This document shows, piece after piece, positions 54,720 to 63,861 of a stretch of 64,000 nt of DNA. A program made the translations under genes and the position numbers. How positions within the stretch are numbered: position 1 is the stretch's first letter; each line of letters opens with the position of its first letter. The DNA is from Bacteriovoracaceae bacterium (GTDB taxonomy: Bacteria > Bdellovibrionota > Bacteriovoracia > Bacteriovoracales > Bacteriovoracaceae): contig JABFRR010000008.1 in assembly GCA_013141065.1 (NCBI GenBank), forward strand, positions 377,464 through 441,463. The letters are read 5' to 3'. A model generated the notes under the pieces. The model did not search any database and was not told the DNA's origin. It worked only from the letters and a program-made list of their open reading frames with translations.

Positions 54720-57257
54720 ATGAAAATGAAAGAAAACGAAATTCTCTATGGACACGGAAACTTAACTGGAATTGTTAGCGTCGAAGCTCGGGCAAATGGT
54801 GAAGTAAGTATTTGGCGAAGAGTTGATGGTAAAATACAAAAATCAACAGATATCTTTGAACCATTTTGTTTAACAAAAGATGAAAACATTGCAAATCATT
54901 TGATACAAAACGGAATAAAGGTAGAGACACTAAAAGGCGATTTACCGTTTCGTTTTAAAATATTAATGAGAAATAAGAATAAGATAAATCGATTATTCGA
55001 TGATTTCTATAAAACAGCTGACTTTGATATTTGGAAAGACCCTCGTTTTGATTATCCTAATTTAACGTCACAATATTTAATAAGTTCTGGGAACTCTTAT
55101 TATAAAGGCCTTGGCTTTGACGATGTCGTGAGAATGGCAATGGATATTGAGACCACGGGGCTAAATCCAGAAACCGAGAAAGTATTTTTAATCGCAATTT
55201 CAACAAATAAAGGAAGAAAAATCATTCTAGAAGAACAAAATGAATTCCTCTTACTAAAAAAATTAGCTTATACAATTCAAGAAATTGATCCAGACATCAT
55301 AGAAAATCATAATATTTTTGGTTTTGATCTAATATTCTTAGAAAAAAGATTTTTTCATCATGGGATAAATTTTAATTTTGGTAGAAGTAATTGTCTTCCA
55401 TATGAATCATATTCTTACTCCGATATATTTTCTGCAAATGATAATAAAGATAAATATTTTACTCGGTTTCATATCGCTGGCCGTGAAGTTGTGGACACGA
55501 TGCAGTTATGCCAAAGATATAACTCGATAACTAGAGTTGTGAAAAATGCCAAATTAAAAGATATGGCGAAACATTTTAATCTTAATGTTAGAAACGAAGA
55601 ACCAATTCCCGGTGATCAAATTTACTTAGAATATCAAAAAAATCCAGAAAAGGTAAAACGTTACGCACTCGCAGACGTAAATGAAGTACAGGGTATTGCC
55701 AATATTTTATTAAGAGATAGATTTGAGCTGGTTAAGTTAGTTCCCATCAGATTTGAAAAAATTTGTACTTGTGGAAACACGAACATAATTGAGTACCCAA
55801 TGATTAGATACTATTTAAAAAACAGTCATTCAATTCCAGAAAAATCAGAAGAAAGAGAATACTCTGGAGCCAAGCCACGGGCGTTGCATGTGGGGTATTT
55901 TGAAAATATTTGCAAGATAGATGTTGCTTCAATGTATCCAAGCATAATAATTGAAAAAAAATTCGGACCGAATTATAAGCAGTCAATTGAGAAAGACCCA
56001 CTCGATGTATTTATCAATAGACTTGAAGCGCTAAAAGAAATGAGACTCGGCTTTAAAAAAATGGCCAAAAATGGCGTTGATTCAACATCTAAATCAACTG
56101 AAAAAGCTTTAAAAATTATCATCAATGCTTCGTACGGTTATCTTGGTTCACCGAATGCGAAGTTCAATAATTATGATAGCGCAGAGGCGGTGACTACTTA
56201 CGCGAGAGAAGTTGTAGATGGCATTGAAAAACAGATTGCTAATAAAAAATGTATTCCTCTTGAGACTGATACAGATGGTGTAATTTGCAAACTAAGTGAT
56301 GATTTAACACCGTCTGGACTTGAGTATGAAATAAATAAATTTCTGAAAAAAACACATCCAGGAATTTTTGTAGAAGCTGAAAGTAAGATAGCGTGGAAAA
56401 GTATTTACGTATATAGAACTAAAAATTATGCATATATAAATGAAAAGAATGAATTGAAAATAGTTGGCTCTGCATTTCATAACAAATCTCAGCCGATTTA
56501 CTTTGAACGATTCACCGCTGAAATGTTAAATCTAATTCTTCGTGGAGAGAGTTATAAGTTTAAAAACACATTTCTTAAGAAAATCTCAGAGATCGAGAAT
56601 AGAAACTTATCAATATTAGATTTTGCGAAAAAAGATTCAAAGATTGGTTTGTGTTACAAATCTCTCGATGGCAATAAAAAGGTTGAAAAATATTTAAAAG
56701 ATTATGACATTGAGTTTTATCGTAAAATATTAATAAAAAAAGCGTGGATGTTTCGGCAATGTTTTAATGAAGTCGATTATGCAAATTTCATTCTTAATCA
56801 ATCAGATGTAGATTTATTTTTAGAAGGAAAGACATTTGACTCAGAAATTGATTTTAAAACACCCGAAGAAGTTAAAACAATGACATTGGGAAAAACTTTG
56901 TCTGAAGAACTGGAAGTAATAAAGTGTTTAAACTTGGAACTGAATAAGTTTGTTCAAAATGAATGCAGGCTTATGTTAACAAGTGTTAAATATAAAAAAG
57001 TAGATACAAAAACATCTGGTTTTAATTTAGAAATATCTTACCTTGATGAATTTAATCAATACGAAGAAGAAAAAATTGTGCGATTTCTAAAGATTGATTT
57101 AAAAAAATGGAAAACTCCATCTATGAGTTCATTTAAAAAACAAGAAAACTTTAAATATTTCATGGAACTTTTACTTAAAGATCTTAACTTCAACAAGGCC
57201 TTGTCCTATATAATGACAGATAAATTAACAATAGCGAATCTATGGGATTTCTGTTGA
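54720..57257 (+). CDS. Family B DNA polymerase with 3'-5' exonuclease
   Basis: The 845-residue protein has a proofreading domain with ExoI MDIETTGLNPE (Asp142), ExoII ENHNIFGFDLIFL and ExoIII YALADVNEV. The polymerase domain has motif A KIDVASMYPSIIIEKK (Asp401), motif B KALKIIINASYGYLG and motif C LETDTDGVICK (Asp517, Asp519), plus KNYAY. All catalytic residues are kept. The segment LTSQYLISSGNSYYKGLGFD before ExoI resembles archaeal-like, nucleic-acid-primed PolB enzymes rather than the protein-primed type. It should replicate DNA. It stands with the primase-like gene in the tRNA-Arg element. Confidence 0.93.
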   Translation: MKMKENEILYGHGNLTGIVSVEARANGEVSIWRRVDGKIQKSTDIFEPFCLTKDENIANHLIQNGIKVETLKGDLPFRFKILMRNKNKINRLFDDFYKTADFDIWKDPRFDYPNLTSQYLISSGNSYYKGLGFDDVVRMAMDIETTGLNPETEKVFLIAISTNKGRKIILEEQNEFLLLKKLAYTIQEIDPDIIENHNIFGFDLIFLEKRFFHHGINFNFGRSNCLPYESYSYSDIFSANDNKDKYFTRFHIAGREVVDTMQLCQRYNSITRVVKNAKLKDMAKHFNLNVRNEEPIPGDQIYLEYQKNPEKVKRYALADVNEVQGIANILLRDRFELVKLVPIRFEKICTCGNTNIIEYPMIRYYLKNSHSIPEKSEEREYSGAKPRALHVGYFENICKIDVASMYPSIIIEKKFGPNYKQSIEKDPLDVFINRLEALKEMRLGFKKMAKNGVDSTSKSTEKALKIIINASYGYLGSPNAKFNNYDSAEAVTTYAREVVDGIEKQIANKKCIPLETDTDGVICKLSDDLTPSGLEYEINKFLKKTHPGIFVEAESKIAWKSIYVYRTKNYAYINEKNELKIVGSAFHNKSQPIYFERFTAEMLNLILRGESYKFKNTFLKKISEIENRNLSILDFAKKDSKIGLCYKSLDGNKKVEKYLKDYDIEFYRKILIKKAWMFRQCFNEVDYANFILNQSDVDLFLEGKTFDSEIDFKTPEEVKTMTLGKTLSEELEVIKCLNLELNKFVQNECRLMLTSVKYKKVDTKTSGFNLEISYLDEFNQYEEEKIVRFLKIDLKKWKTPSMSSFKKQENFKYFMELLLKDLNFNKALSYIMTDKLTIANLWDFC

Positions 57258-57484
57258 ATCTAAATTGATTAAAATATTTTAAATAAATACCTATTTGAGT
57301 TGATTATTCTCGTTTAATATATCAAATGAAATGGGCATTTATTTTTTAATAAGAAAATATAAAGTAAAACCTAATAACTTATTTGTTGTTATTTTTCACA
57401 ACGGCTAAGTGTGTTACTCTGTTTTTAACAGAGATGCATGTTTAAGCATGCACTTCTCTTTAATGTTTTGTACGAGAGGTGTTT

Positions 57485-57691
57485 ATGAAAAATTCTGACA
57501 ATGTTTTATATCTAAAGCAAAAAAATGGTCTTTATTCATTTTATCCTGAGGTTATTAGTGAAAACAATATTCTCAAAAAAATTAAATTTAAAATAAATAA
57601 GCTTAAAGAATTATCAAAAGTAACAATTAAATATGGACAATTGAAGCCCCGAAAATATATTTTAATATTTCAGTTTCCTGAAGATTTATAA
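57485..57691 (+). CDS. Small hypothetical protein
   Basis: ATG at 57485 follows GAGAGG. The 68-residue lysine-rich protein (KKIKFKINKLKELSKVTIKY) has no known motif. The 5' leader holds hairpins CTCTGTTTTTAACAGAG and GCATGTTTAAGCATGC. Confidence 0.5.
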   Translation: MKNSDNVLYLKQKNGLYSFYPEVISENNILKKIKFKINKLKELSKVTIKYGQLKPRKYILIFQFPEDL

Positions 57692-58253
57692 TTAGATAAA
57701 ATTGAAATCTTATGGTTGAGATTTTAGTTTTTCAAAATTTATTCTGATACTTATTAATATATTCAGGTCGCCATCATGACTTCTACCGATATATCAAATA
57801 AATATTGAGAATATTGCTCTAGCGTCCAATTAATCATTTCGTCTCTTTCTAGATATTGTTAAAAATCGGTTTACATCGTTAGCTTGGGCCAAGTGTTGGC
57901 CACGCTACCATATCTTTAAAATCAATCAATCTAAGCGAACATCATAGCTCGTGACACTTACGCGTAGCTCAAAATCAATGAATTTCTGATCAATCTTGTA
58001 TAATGGTCGTTGGCCAAGCTATGATTATCGCTTAACCGGTGCAGTGGTCTGAATGAAGCCGATTGCGCCATTTTAAGACCTGTATAATCCATGGACATTG
58101 CGGGCCTTTCATTAAATTTTTTAGCTAGAAATGGTGCATTCCGTGTCCTGTTTGTTCTACTGGAAATTACGGACATTTATTTTTAAAAATTAACCAATGT
58201 ATTCTTTACAAAATTTCACTATATTTTTTCAATTGAGGTAAAGACCATTCAAA
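57692..58253. other. Gene-poor junction with second att copy
   Basis: No convincing gene was found. The 58058-58079 copy of GCCGATTGCGCCATTTTAAG lies here, preceded by a short stretch (CAGTGGTCTGAATGAAGCC) resembling a shortened tRNA-Arg 3' half. It ends the 14-kb polymerase element. Confidence 0.6.
58058..58079 (+). other. att site 2 of 4
   Basis: This is a 22-base exact match to the tRNA-Arg 3' end at 44073. Confidence 0.8.
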
Positions 58254-59830
58254 GATAGTGTCCCGTTTTATGTGGGATAAGCGTCCGACAATACCAGTTT
58301 AAAGTTTCCAGTTATAATTATTTTTTCTTTCCAAACTTTTTCCCAGCCAATTTTATCCAATGTATAACGCAGCAACATTCGCCCTAGTTTTTCAGCACCG
58401 GCTTCACTCCAGTTGTGAGCGATACGTTTAAAGCGACGAGCAAACTCTCTCATCAATCTTTCAATTACAGACGTCGTTCGATATACTTCTTCACCTGTTG
58501 TTAAAATATATTTTAGATGAGTGAATAATTCTTCTCTGGCATTTCTGACATAGACTGCCGACTTTAAAAACTTATCTCTCTTAAGATGTGCTTCTAGCTC
58601 TTGTAATTTTATTTCTGATTCAGCTATCGTTTTTATTAAATCTTCCTTTGTTTTTTTCTCAAGCGTATCCATACAGTTATTTATAGCTGTGCCAATTATA
58701 TTTTGAAGTTCTCGACATTGAGTTTTACTTCCAGATTCTTGATAAACATAAGCATTTTTTAAAGTCTCTAATGAAGTGCCACTGACACCGCTGCTCATGA
58801 TAAGCTAAATCTTTTAATCCTTTGATTAAGGCAATTTCACCATCTGTAATGAGAACATTTGCAATTGGTTTAAAAGCCAGTTTTTTATTGGTCGGAGAAT
58901 TCGCTTTTTTATTTCATTTCAACGGCCTTCCAGCCCTTCATTATCCATGCACCAATTGGAACTGGACGGTTAAGACTATTAAGCCCAATAACTATCTTCA
59001 GTTCACCTTTTGATCTTCAAAATGAGGTTTATATCCAGTTCCATCGGCCATTAGTGAATTTATATCTTTAAGATTTGTTATATTCTGAAAGTCCAAGTCG
59101 CAAAGATTTACAATCCGATGAACTTCATTTTTATTTAAACCTAATTTCCCAATGAGGTTTAGACTTCTTGCGCTTCTTCTATAACTTTGCTCTAGAACTG
59201 TTTCACAGCATTTCTTTTGAAGTTCATTGGTAAAGTTAATACTTCGATTAAGTCCAAAGAAGATATTAAAAGGAGAATGAGTCGTATTGCATGATGAACA
59301 CCTCATTCGATTTAGACTCAGTTTTAATTTACCGATTCCTGTCTTTACAGTTTTGCTTGTCCGTCCGTGAAGATGCCATTTGTCACATGCGCAGCACTCC
59401 GTTTTTGTTTCGGGATCACTACACCTTCAATGTTATGAATCAGCAGAGAGTCAATATATTCTAGAATAACTTCCAGAATGCCAGGGAGTCCTTTCGCTTT
59501 AAATACTTCTTCAAATTCTAAGACCACTTCATCAAGAGAAAAATCTAATTTTTGTAGACGAATGAGTAAATTCATTGATAAATTCTGTTTCATAGCATTC
59601 CTTTGCTGGTGAATTTGAGTTTTTTGTCGAATAAAAGTTTAAAGGATGAGGAATGCTATATCCATTAAAACAATCAACGCATTTTATGAATTTTTAAGCA
59701 TTTGGCCTGCCCAAATTTTGTACACTCTGTAAGAAGTACCGGACGCTATTGAGAATTTTTTTAGAGCTGTTAAATTGATCTCATTAACAACAACACAGAT
59801 ATGTGATCCCACACAAAACAGGACACTATC
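58254..59830 (-). mobile_element. Decayed transposon (ISLre2/UPF0236-like) with intact ends
   Basis: Ends GATAGTGTCCCGTTTTATGT and ATCCCACACAAAACAGGACA (continuing CTATC) are inverted repeats of about 25 bp. The flanks carry an 8-bp direct repeat CATTCAAA (58246-58253 and 59831-59838). The transposase inside is broken. Confidence 0.82.
58268..59593 (-). pseudogene. Broken ISLre2/UPF0236-like transposase
   Basis: Three fragments in order, 59593-59345, 59306-58998 and 58798-58268, cover an N-terminal piece (LDEVVLEFEEVFKAKGLPGI), a zinc-finger-like piece (MRCSSCNTTHSPFNIFFGLN) and a C-terminal piece (TTSVIERLMREFARRFKRIA, NWSEAGAEKLGRMLLRY). They are interrupted by stops and frame changes, so the enzyme is not functional. 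Confidence 0.78.
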
Positions 59831-59857
59831 CATTCAAACTTTAGATGTGGAGAATTT

Positions 59858-60271
59858 ATGAAAAAATGTCTTGGAATTTTATTGCTTACAATTTCAGCAA
59901 GCGCCTTTGCCTCAATTGAAGGAACATATATTGGTGAAAGTTTTGGTTCAGTCGACGTTAAGAAGTGCAGTATTAAAATCATAAAAGCTTCAAGTGGGTC
60001 TATTCTGACTGAAGTTGGAGGATTAACCGCGTCTAATCGATTAATCAAAATTTCTAAAGATAAGAAAAATTCATTCGAAGGCATAGAGACATTTGAAGAT
60101 GATAAATATTATATAGGTGGATGGATGAAGCAGTTTAGAGAGGTGGTTCATCAAGTTACCTTAGAATTAGATCAAAGTGGAAATCCAACTGAATTTACTT
60201 ACTCACGAAACACTTTAGGTGGACAGCAGTCAATTAATTGCATCCATTTAAACTTAGAAAATTCTAAATAA
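59858..60271 (+). CDS. Small exported hypothetical protein
   Basis: The 137-residue protein has a clear signal peptide (MKKCLGILLLTISASAFA) and a small beta-rich domain with three cysteines in all (SVDVKKCSIKII, SINCIHLNLE). The transposon sits about 20 bp upstream of its RBS, so its original promoter has probably been displaced. Confidence 0.72.
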   Translation: MKKCLGILLLTISASAFASIEGTYIGESFGSVDVKKCSIKIIKASSGSILTEVGGLTASNRLIKISKDKKNSFEGIETFEDDKYYIGGWMKQFREVVHQVTLELDQSGNPTEFTYSRNTLGGQQSINCIHLNLENSK

Positions 60272-60309
60272 CACTTAAGTAAATGATATAGTTTAAAAAT
60301 CAGGAATAT

Positions 60310-60340
60310 CCTCAGGTTAAAACCTGGGGATTTTCTTTTT
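60310..60340 (+). terminator. Rho-independent terminator
   Basis: CCTCAGGTT and AACCTGGGG form a stem followed by ATTTTCTTTTT. The remainder of 60341-60730 shows only the third att copy. Confidence 0.75.
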
Positions 60341-60487
60341 CATGAATTCACTAACCTAAAAAATAATATTAAATATTAAAGCTAATTTTTTTTTTTTAAA
60401 CTTTATGAGCGCAATAGAAGTCTTACAAATTTGTAGAGTGGTTTGGATGGCTGACTTGATTGGATAGGCTAAATGGGTCTCAGGTTG

Positions 60488-60509
60488 GCCGTTTGCGCCA
60501 TTTTAAGAC
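60488..60509 (+). other. att site 3 of 4, with possible tRNA remnant
   Basis: GCCGTTTGCGCCATTTTAAG resembles the tRNA-Arg end with one mismatch in these 20 bases. The preceding 60 bases (GTAGAGTGG..., ACTTGATTGGATAGG) could be a decayed tRNA-Arg body. Confidence 0.65.
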
Positions 60510-60731
60510 ATGAATAACCACCGGACATTACAACGCTTTTAAGAATTTTTTAACGGAAAATAGTATAATTTATGTCCTACTGTTTGAGCTTAATTTGGGA
60601 GTAACTTATTGAAAAAAGATCCTATATTGACAAGTTTAAATTTTAAGCTAAATTGTCATTATAAAGAATAAAAAGTTTACGATAAGATAGTTAGATAATC
60701 CGCCGATTCCATGTTTATGGATAGGTTCGCT

Positions 60732-60767
60732 GGGCCTCAACTTTGTTGGGGCCTTTGCTTTTTTATG
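60732..60767 (+). terminator. Terminator-like hairpin just before the NYN gene
   Basis: GGCCTCAAC and GTTGGGGCC with a TTT loop and a following TTTGCTTTTTT tract end only about 10 bases before the ATG at 60776. Either the NYN gene is attenuated, or another start or promoter is used. Confidence 0.6.
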
Positions 60768-60775
60768 GCTAAAAA

Positions 60776-61471
60776 ATGAGCGAACAAGATCTATACCCTC
60801 AGTTGAAATCCAAGAAAAAAGTCGTTGTCTATGTTGATGGATTTAACTTGTATTACGGCTGTTTAAAAGATTCTAAGTATCGGTGGTTAGATTTATTAAA
60901 ATTATCAAAACTTCTTCTTAGCGATGAATATGAAATAGTAAAAATTAACTACTTCACAGCACATATCATTGATCATGGTACGAACGGTTCTACTACTCGT
61001 CAGGGTTTTTATCTTAATGCTCTAAAAACTATTCCAAATTTAGAAATAAAATTAGGAAAATTTAAGAAAAGAGAAAAGACCGTTTATGTTAACCCACCAT
61101 TAAAAATAATTAATGAAAATCCATTTGGTTCAGATCAAAGACCTTTATTAAAAAGCATTTTAAAGGGAACAAGTTATGAAGAAAAAGGCACAGATGTAAA
61201 TCTGGCTGTACAGCTTATAATTGATCTTTATGAAAATAATTTTGACGTTGCAATGGTGATTTCGAATGACTCAGATTATTTATCGGCACTCGAAAAAGTT
61301 CGTCAGAAGAAGAAAGGTTTATTTATTATAAATACTAAATTAGATCAACTTCCCCAGCATGAAATGAGACGCTTTAGTATGGGGAAAAAAGTTTTAACTG
61401 AAGAGAAGTTAAAATCGGCTCAGTTTTCAGAAATGGTAGGAAATATTCGCATACCTAAAGAATGGGAATAA
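60776..61471 (+). CDS. NYN-domain (LabA/DUF88-like) putative ribonuclease
   Basis: The 231-residue protein has KVVVYVDGFNLYYGCLKDSK (first Asp), GTDVNLAVQLIIDLYENN and VAMVISNDSDYLSALEKV, the conserved acidic sites of PIN-like NYN nucleases. It could cut RNA. It overlaps the next gene by 10 bases and may form a two-gene unit with it. Confidence 0.82.
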   Translation: MSEQDLYPQLKSKKKVVVYVDGFNLYYGCLKDSKYRWLDLLKLSKLLLSDEYEIVKINYFTAHIIDHGTNGSTTRQGFYLNALKTIPNLEIKLGKFKKREKTVYVNPPLKIINENPFGSDQRPLLKSILKGTSYEEKGTDVNLAVQLIIDLYENNFDVAMVISNDSDYLSALEKVRQKKKGLFIINTKLDQLPQHEMRRFSMGKKVLTEEKLKSAQFSEMVGNIRIPKEWE

Positions 61472-62121
61472 ATCGATTAATGAGGCGAACGAAGAAAGTT
61501 TTCTTAACTCTTTTTATCTTCTTGTTATCGCTTACGATTTTTTTCTTTATTAGAACCCCAAGGAAAAGATTAACAGCAGAAATTAAGCATACTCTTGATG
61601 TGAATAGAAAAGAATATTCGAGAAAGAATCTGATTAATAAGAGTGAAGTGATTAACAAGCCGAGTGAATTGTCAGAAAAATCGGAAGCCTCAGAAAGCAA
61701 TCCTTTCAATGTAAAAATAATGCAGAATCAATCTCTAGAAATTTGTAATGATATACCAGCAGAATTTATAAACGATGTAAAATGTAGCGATATAGAAAGA
61801 TTAAACTTAGAAGAAACAGATAAGTTTTTACGAGAAAACCAGAAACATTTATCGACCATTAAAGAATATATAGTAAATAATTCCTATGACACCGTTTCAA
61901 GAATGGTTAGGTTTATTAATCCCAACGCAAGTGAAGAGGAAGCATTTTCAAAATTCGTAAATAATTTTGGACCAGTATTTAACATGATGGTTATTTCACA
62001 CATCATATCGAGCAGAAAGCACAATATACCCTTAGAAGATATCGACCTCTATGCCATTGCCGACGAGTTTGATGAGTTTTCATCTAAGCTTGAAAAAAAG
62101 ATGCCATTTTTGACAAGGTAA
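61462..62121 (+). CDS. Single-pass membrane protein truncated by IS110
   Basis: It starts inside the NYN stop region. A basic N-terminus and membrane helix (VFLTLFIFLLSLTIFFFI) precede a helical soluble domain of about 170 residues (NLEETDKFLRENQKHL). The last few residues and the stop codon come from the IS110 end beginning at 62109, so the original C-terminus is lost. No domain is recognised. Confidence 0.65.
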   Translation: MGINRLMRRTKKVFLTLFIFLLSLTIFFFIRTPRKRLTAEIKHTLDVNRKEYSRKNLINKSEVINKPSELSEKSEASESNPFNVKIMQNQSLEICNDIPAEFINDVKCSDIERLNLEETDKFLRENQKHLSTIKEYIVNNSYDTVSRMVRFINPNASEEEAFSKFVNNFGPVFNMMVISHIISSRKHNIPLEDIDLYAIADEFDEFSSKLEKKMPFLTR

Positions 62122-62245
62122 GAAAGCAGCACCGCCTTAGGGCGTAATCCACTTGGGCCTCATCTAGGCAAAACCTAGCGTGCCAGCAATTAAGCGTGTG
62201 GATATTAAAATGTTTGTATCTCTATAAACATTTTGATCACAAGGA
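62109..62245 (+). ncRNA. IS110 left-end non-coding region, putative bridge RNA (copy B)
   Basis: It is base-for-base the same as copy A over 137 bp. Complete conservation while the coding part shows changes suggests a constrained RNA or DNA structure. Confidence 0.55.
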
Positions 62246-63298
62246 GTGCTGCTTATGAAGTATTTTATCGGCCTTGACGCCCATTCATCAACATCAACTT
62301 TTGCCGTTTTGAATGAAATTGGTGATTGCATCCTCAGAAAAACAGTAGATACCTCAGAAAAAAACCTTTGGAATGTCATCGAATCAATCAATGGTGAGCG
62401 TATTCTCACATTCGAAGAGTCAACTATTTCACAATGGTTGTATATTTCACTCAAGGAAAAGGTGGATCGATTATTAGTTTGCAATCCTACTTATGTTGCT
62501 AAAAAGTCAGGTGCAAAAACAGATTTCAGAGATGCCATTCATCTAGCAAATGAACTTCGATGCGGACACTTAAAAGAAGTTTTTCACGACAATTCCCATT
62601 GGGCACAACTAAGAACATCAGTAAGTGGATATCTCGACATTGTCCAAGAAATAGTGCGTTTTAAAAATAGATTAAAATCCGTCTTTAGAGCTGAGGGGCT
62701 CAAGACGGATGAAAACAATTTCTATAAAAACAAAGATCGATGTATTGAATTAAAAAATGATTCTGCAAGATTTGTAGCTACTAATCTTTTTAGTCAGGTT
62801 GAGTTTCTTGAAAATGAAAAAATTAAATATTTAGATTGGTTTAAAAGCAATCAAAAAAAGTATCGTCCAATTAGAAATTTAATGACTATTCCAGGGATCA
62901 GTATTGTTCGTGCCAATGTAATAGCAGCTATTGTATGTCAGCCAGAAAGATTTCGAAATAAACATCAATTCTGGGGATACTGTATGCTAGTTCGTCATAT
63001 ACAAATTTCAGCTGGCAAAATATATGGCAATAAAAGAGTCCACGGACGTCGTGAGTTAAGAGATGTTTTTATTGGTGCAGCAGAATCAGCAATGAGAACT
63101 GAAACAACATTGCGAGATTATCACGATGCACTTAGGGCCAAAGGAGTTTCTGCCAAAGATGCCAAAGTAGCATTGGCCAGAAAAATTTCTTCATTATCAC
63201 TTCACTTATTAAAAAATAATGACACATACAATGACGATTACGAGGAGTACTTAAAGGAAAGAAAACGACTACGATTACTTGTTGGACAGAAGCGCTAA
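62246..63298 (+). CDS. IS110-family transposase, copy B
   Basis: The 350-residue protein is complete, with the DEDD domain (KYFIGLDAHSSTSTFAVL) and Transposase_20 domain (TIPGISIVRANVIAA). Changes from copy A include KQK to KEK, GYI to GYL, NES to NDS, KNN to KSN and GIS to GVS. Confidence 0.92.
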   Translation: MLLMKYFIGLDAHSSTSTFAVLNEIGDCILRKTVDTSEKNLWNVIESINGERILTFEESTISQWLYISLKEKVDRLLVCNPTYVAKKSGAKTDFRDAIHLANELRCGHLKEVFHDNSHWAQLRTSVSGYLDIVQEIVRFKNRLKSVFRAEGLKTDENNFYKNKDRCIELKNDSARFVATNLFSQVEFLENEKIKYLDWFKSNQKKYRPIRNLMTIPGISIVRANVIAAIVCQPERFRNKHQFWGYCMLVRHIQISAGKIYGNKRVHGRRELRDVFIGAAESAMRTETTLRDYHDALRAKGVSAKDAKVALARKISSLSLHLLKNNDTYNDDYEEYLKERKRLRLLVGQKR

Positions 63299-63748
63299 TA
63301 GAATCTCGTTCATTTGATTTCACATGGAAGTGAATTAGGAAACAAATCCCTTTCTTATTCTTGATGACAGGAAAGCGATTGTTAAATTAAACATAAGGAT
63401 TGTTTCGGGTGAATTAGGGATGAAGGATGAGGCCCAATATTTTCATGTCACGCTAATGATAAGCGATGACCATTTTTTGACTGGCACGCCTTCTTTTTAA
63501 ATCCAACATTATCATGGCACATTACGAGGCCCACTAAGATGAATGAATAAGCTAAGGCGAAATTCTGTTTAAGGTAATGGATTAGTTCACAGATAAAAAC
63601 TTCCAGGTAGAAAATCTAATGAAGCAGTCACTGCTCGTGCGAGGTTCGGCGGGCAAAGCGGCTAAACTTTTACTCTTTCTAGAGGAAAGGAGAAATATTT
63701 TTTAGAAACCACTTGCTTTCTTAAAGATGTAAAAAGGGACTGAGGCTT

Positions 63749-63770
63749 GCCGATTGCGCCATTTCTAGAC
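63749..63770 (+). other. att site 4 of 4
   Basis: GCCGATTGCGCCATTTCTAG resembles the tRNA-Arg 3' end with two changes. The interval 63350-63748 contains no recognised gene. Confidence 0.65.
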
Positions 63771-63861
63771 TTCGATAAATCACCAACATTGCGACGACCT
63801 CACGTATAATTTGCTGTAGAATAAATAAAAATTCAAAATTGTAATTATAGTGAGAGTATAA

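Larger units (their letters stand above)
62109..63349 (+). mobile_element. IS110-family insertion sequence, copy B (1241 bp)
   Basis: It has the same length and ends as copy A at 33610, in the opposite orientation. It interrupts the gene at 61462. The 5' flank here is GATGCCATT, the 3' flank CTTTCTTATTC. Confidence 0.85.

Noticed and set aside
54720-57257. Primer-independent pipolin polymerase (piPolB)
   Set aside because: No protein-primed TPR insertions could be recognised, and the N-terminal region resembles nucleic-acid-primed PolB. This needs a tree to settle.
57958-58176. 72-residue ORF antisense to the second att copy
   Set aside because: It crosses an att repeat and a tRNA-like fragment and has no RBS or homologous motif.
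62164-62484. 106-residue ORF antisense to IS110 (and its counterpart 34505-34795)
   Set aside because: It exists in both IS copies only because the DNA is duplicated; it overlaps the transposase start and the non-coding end, and shows no domain.
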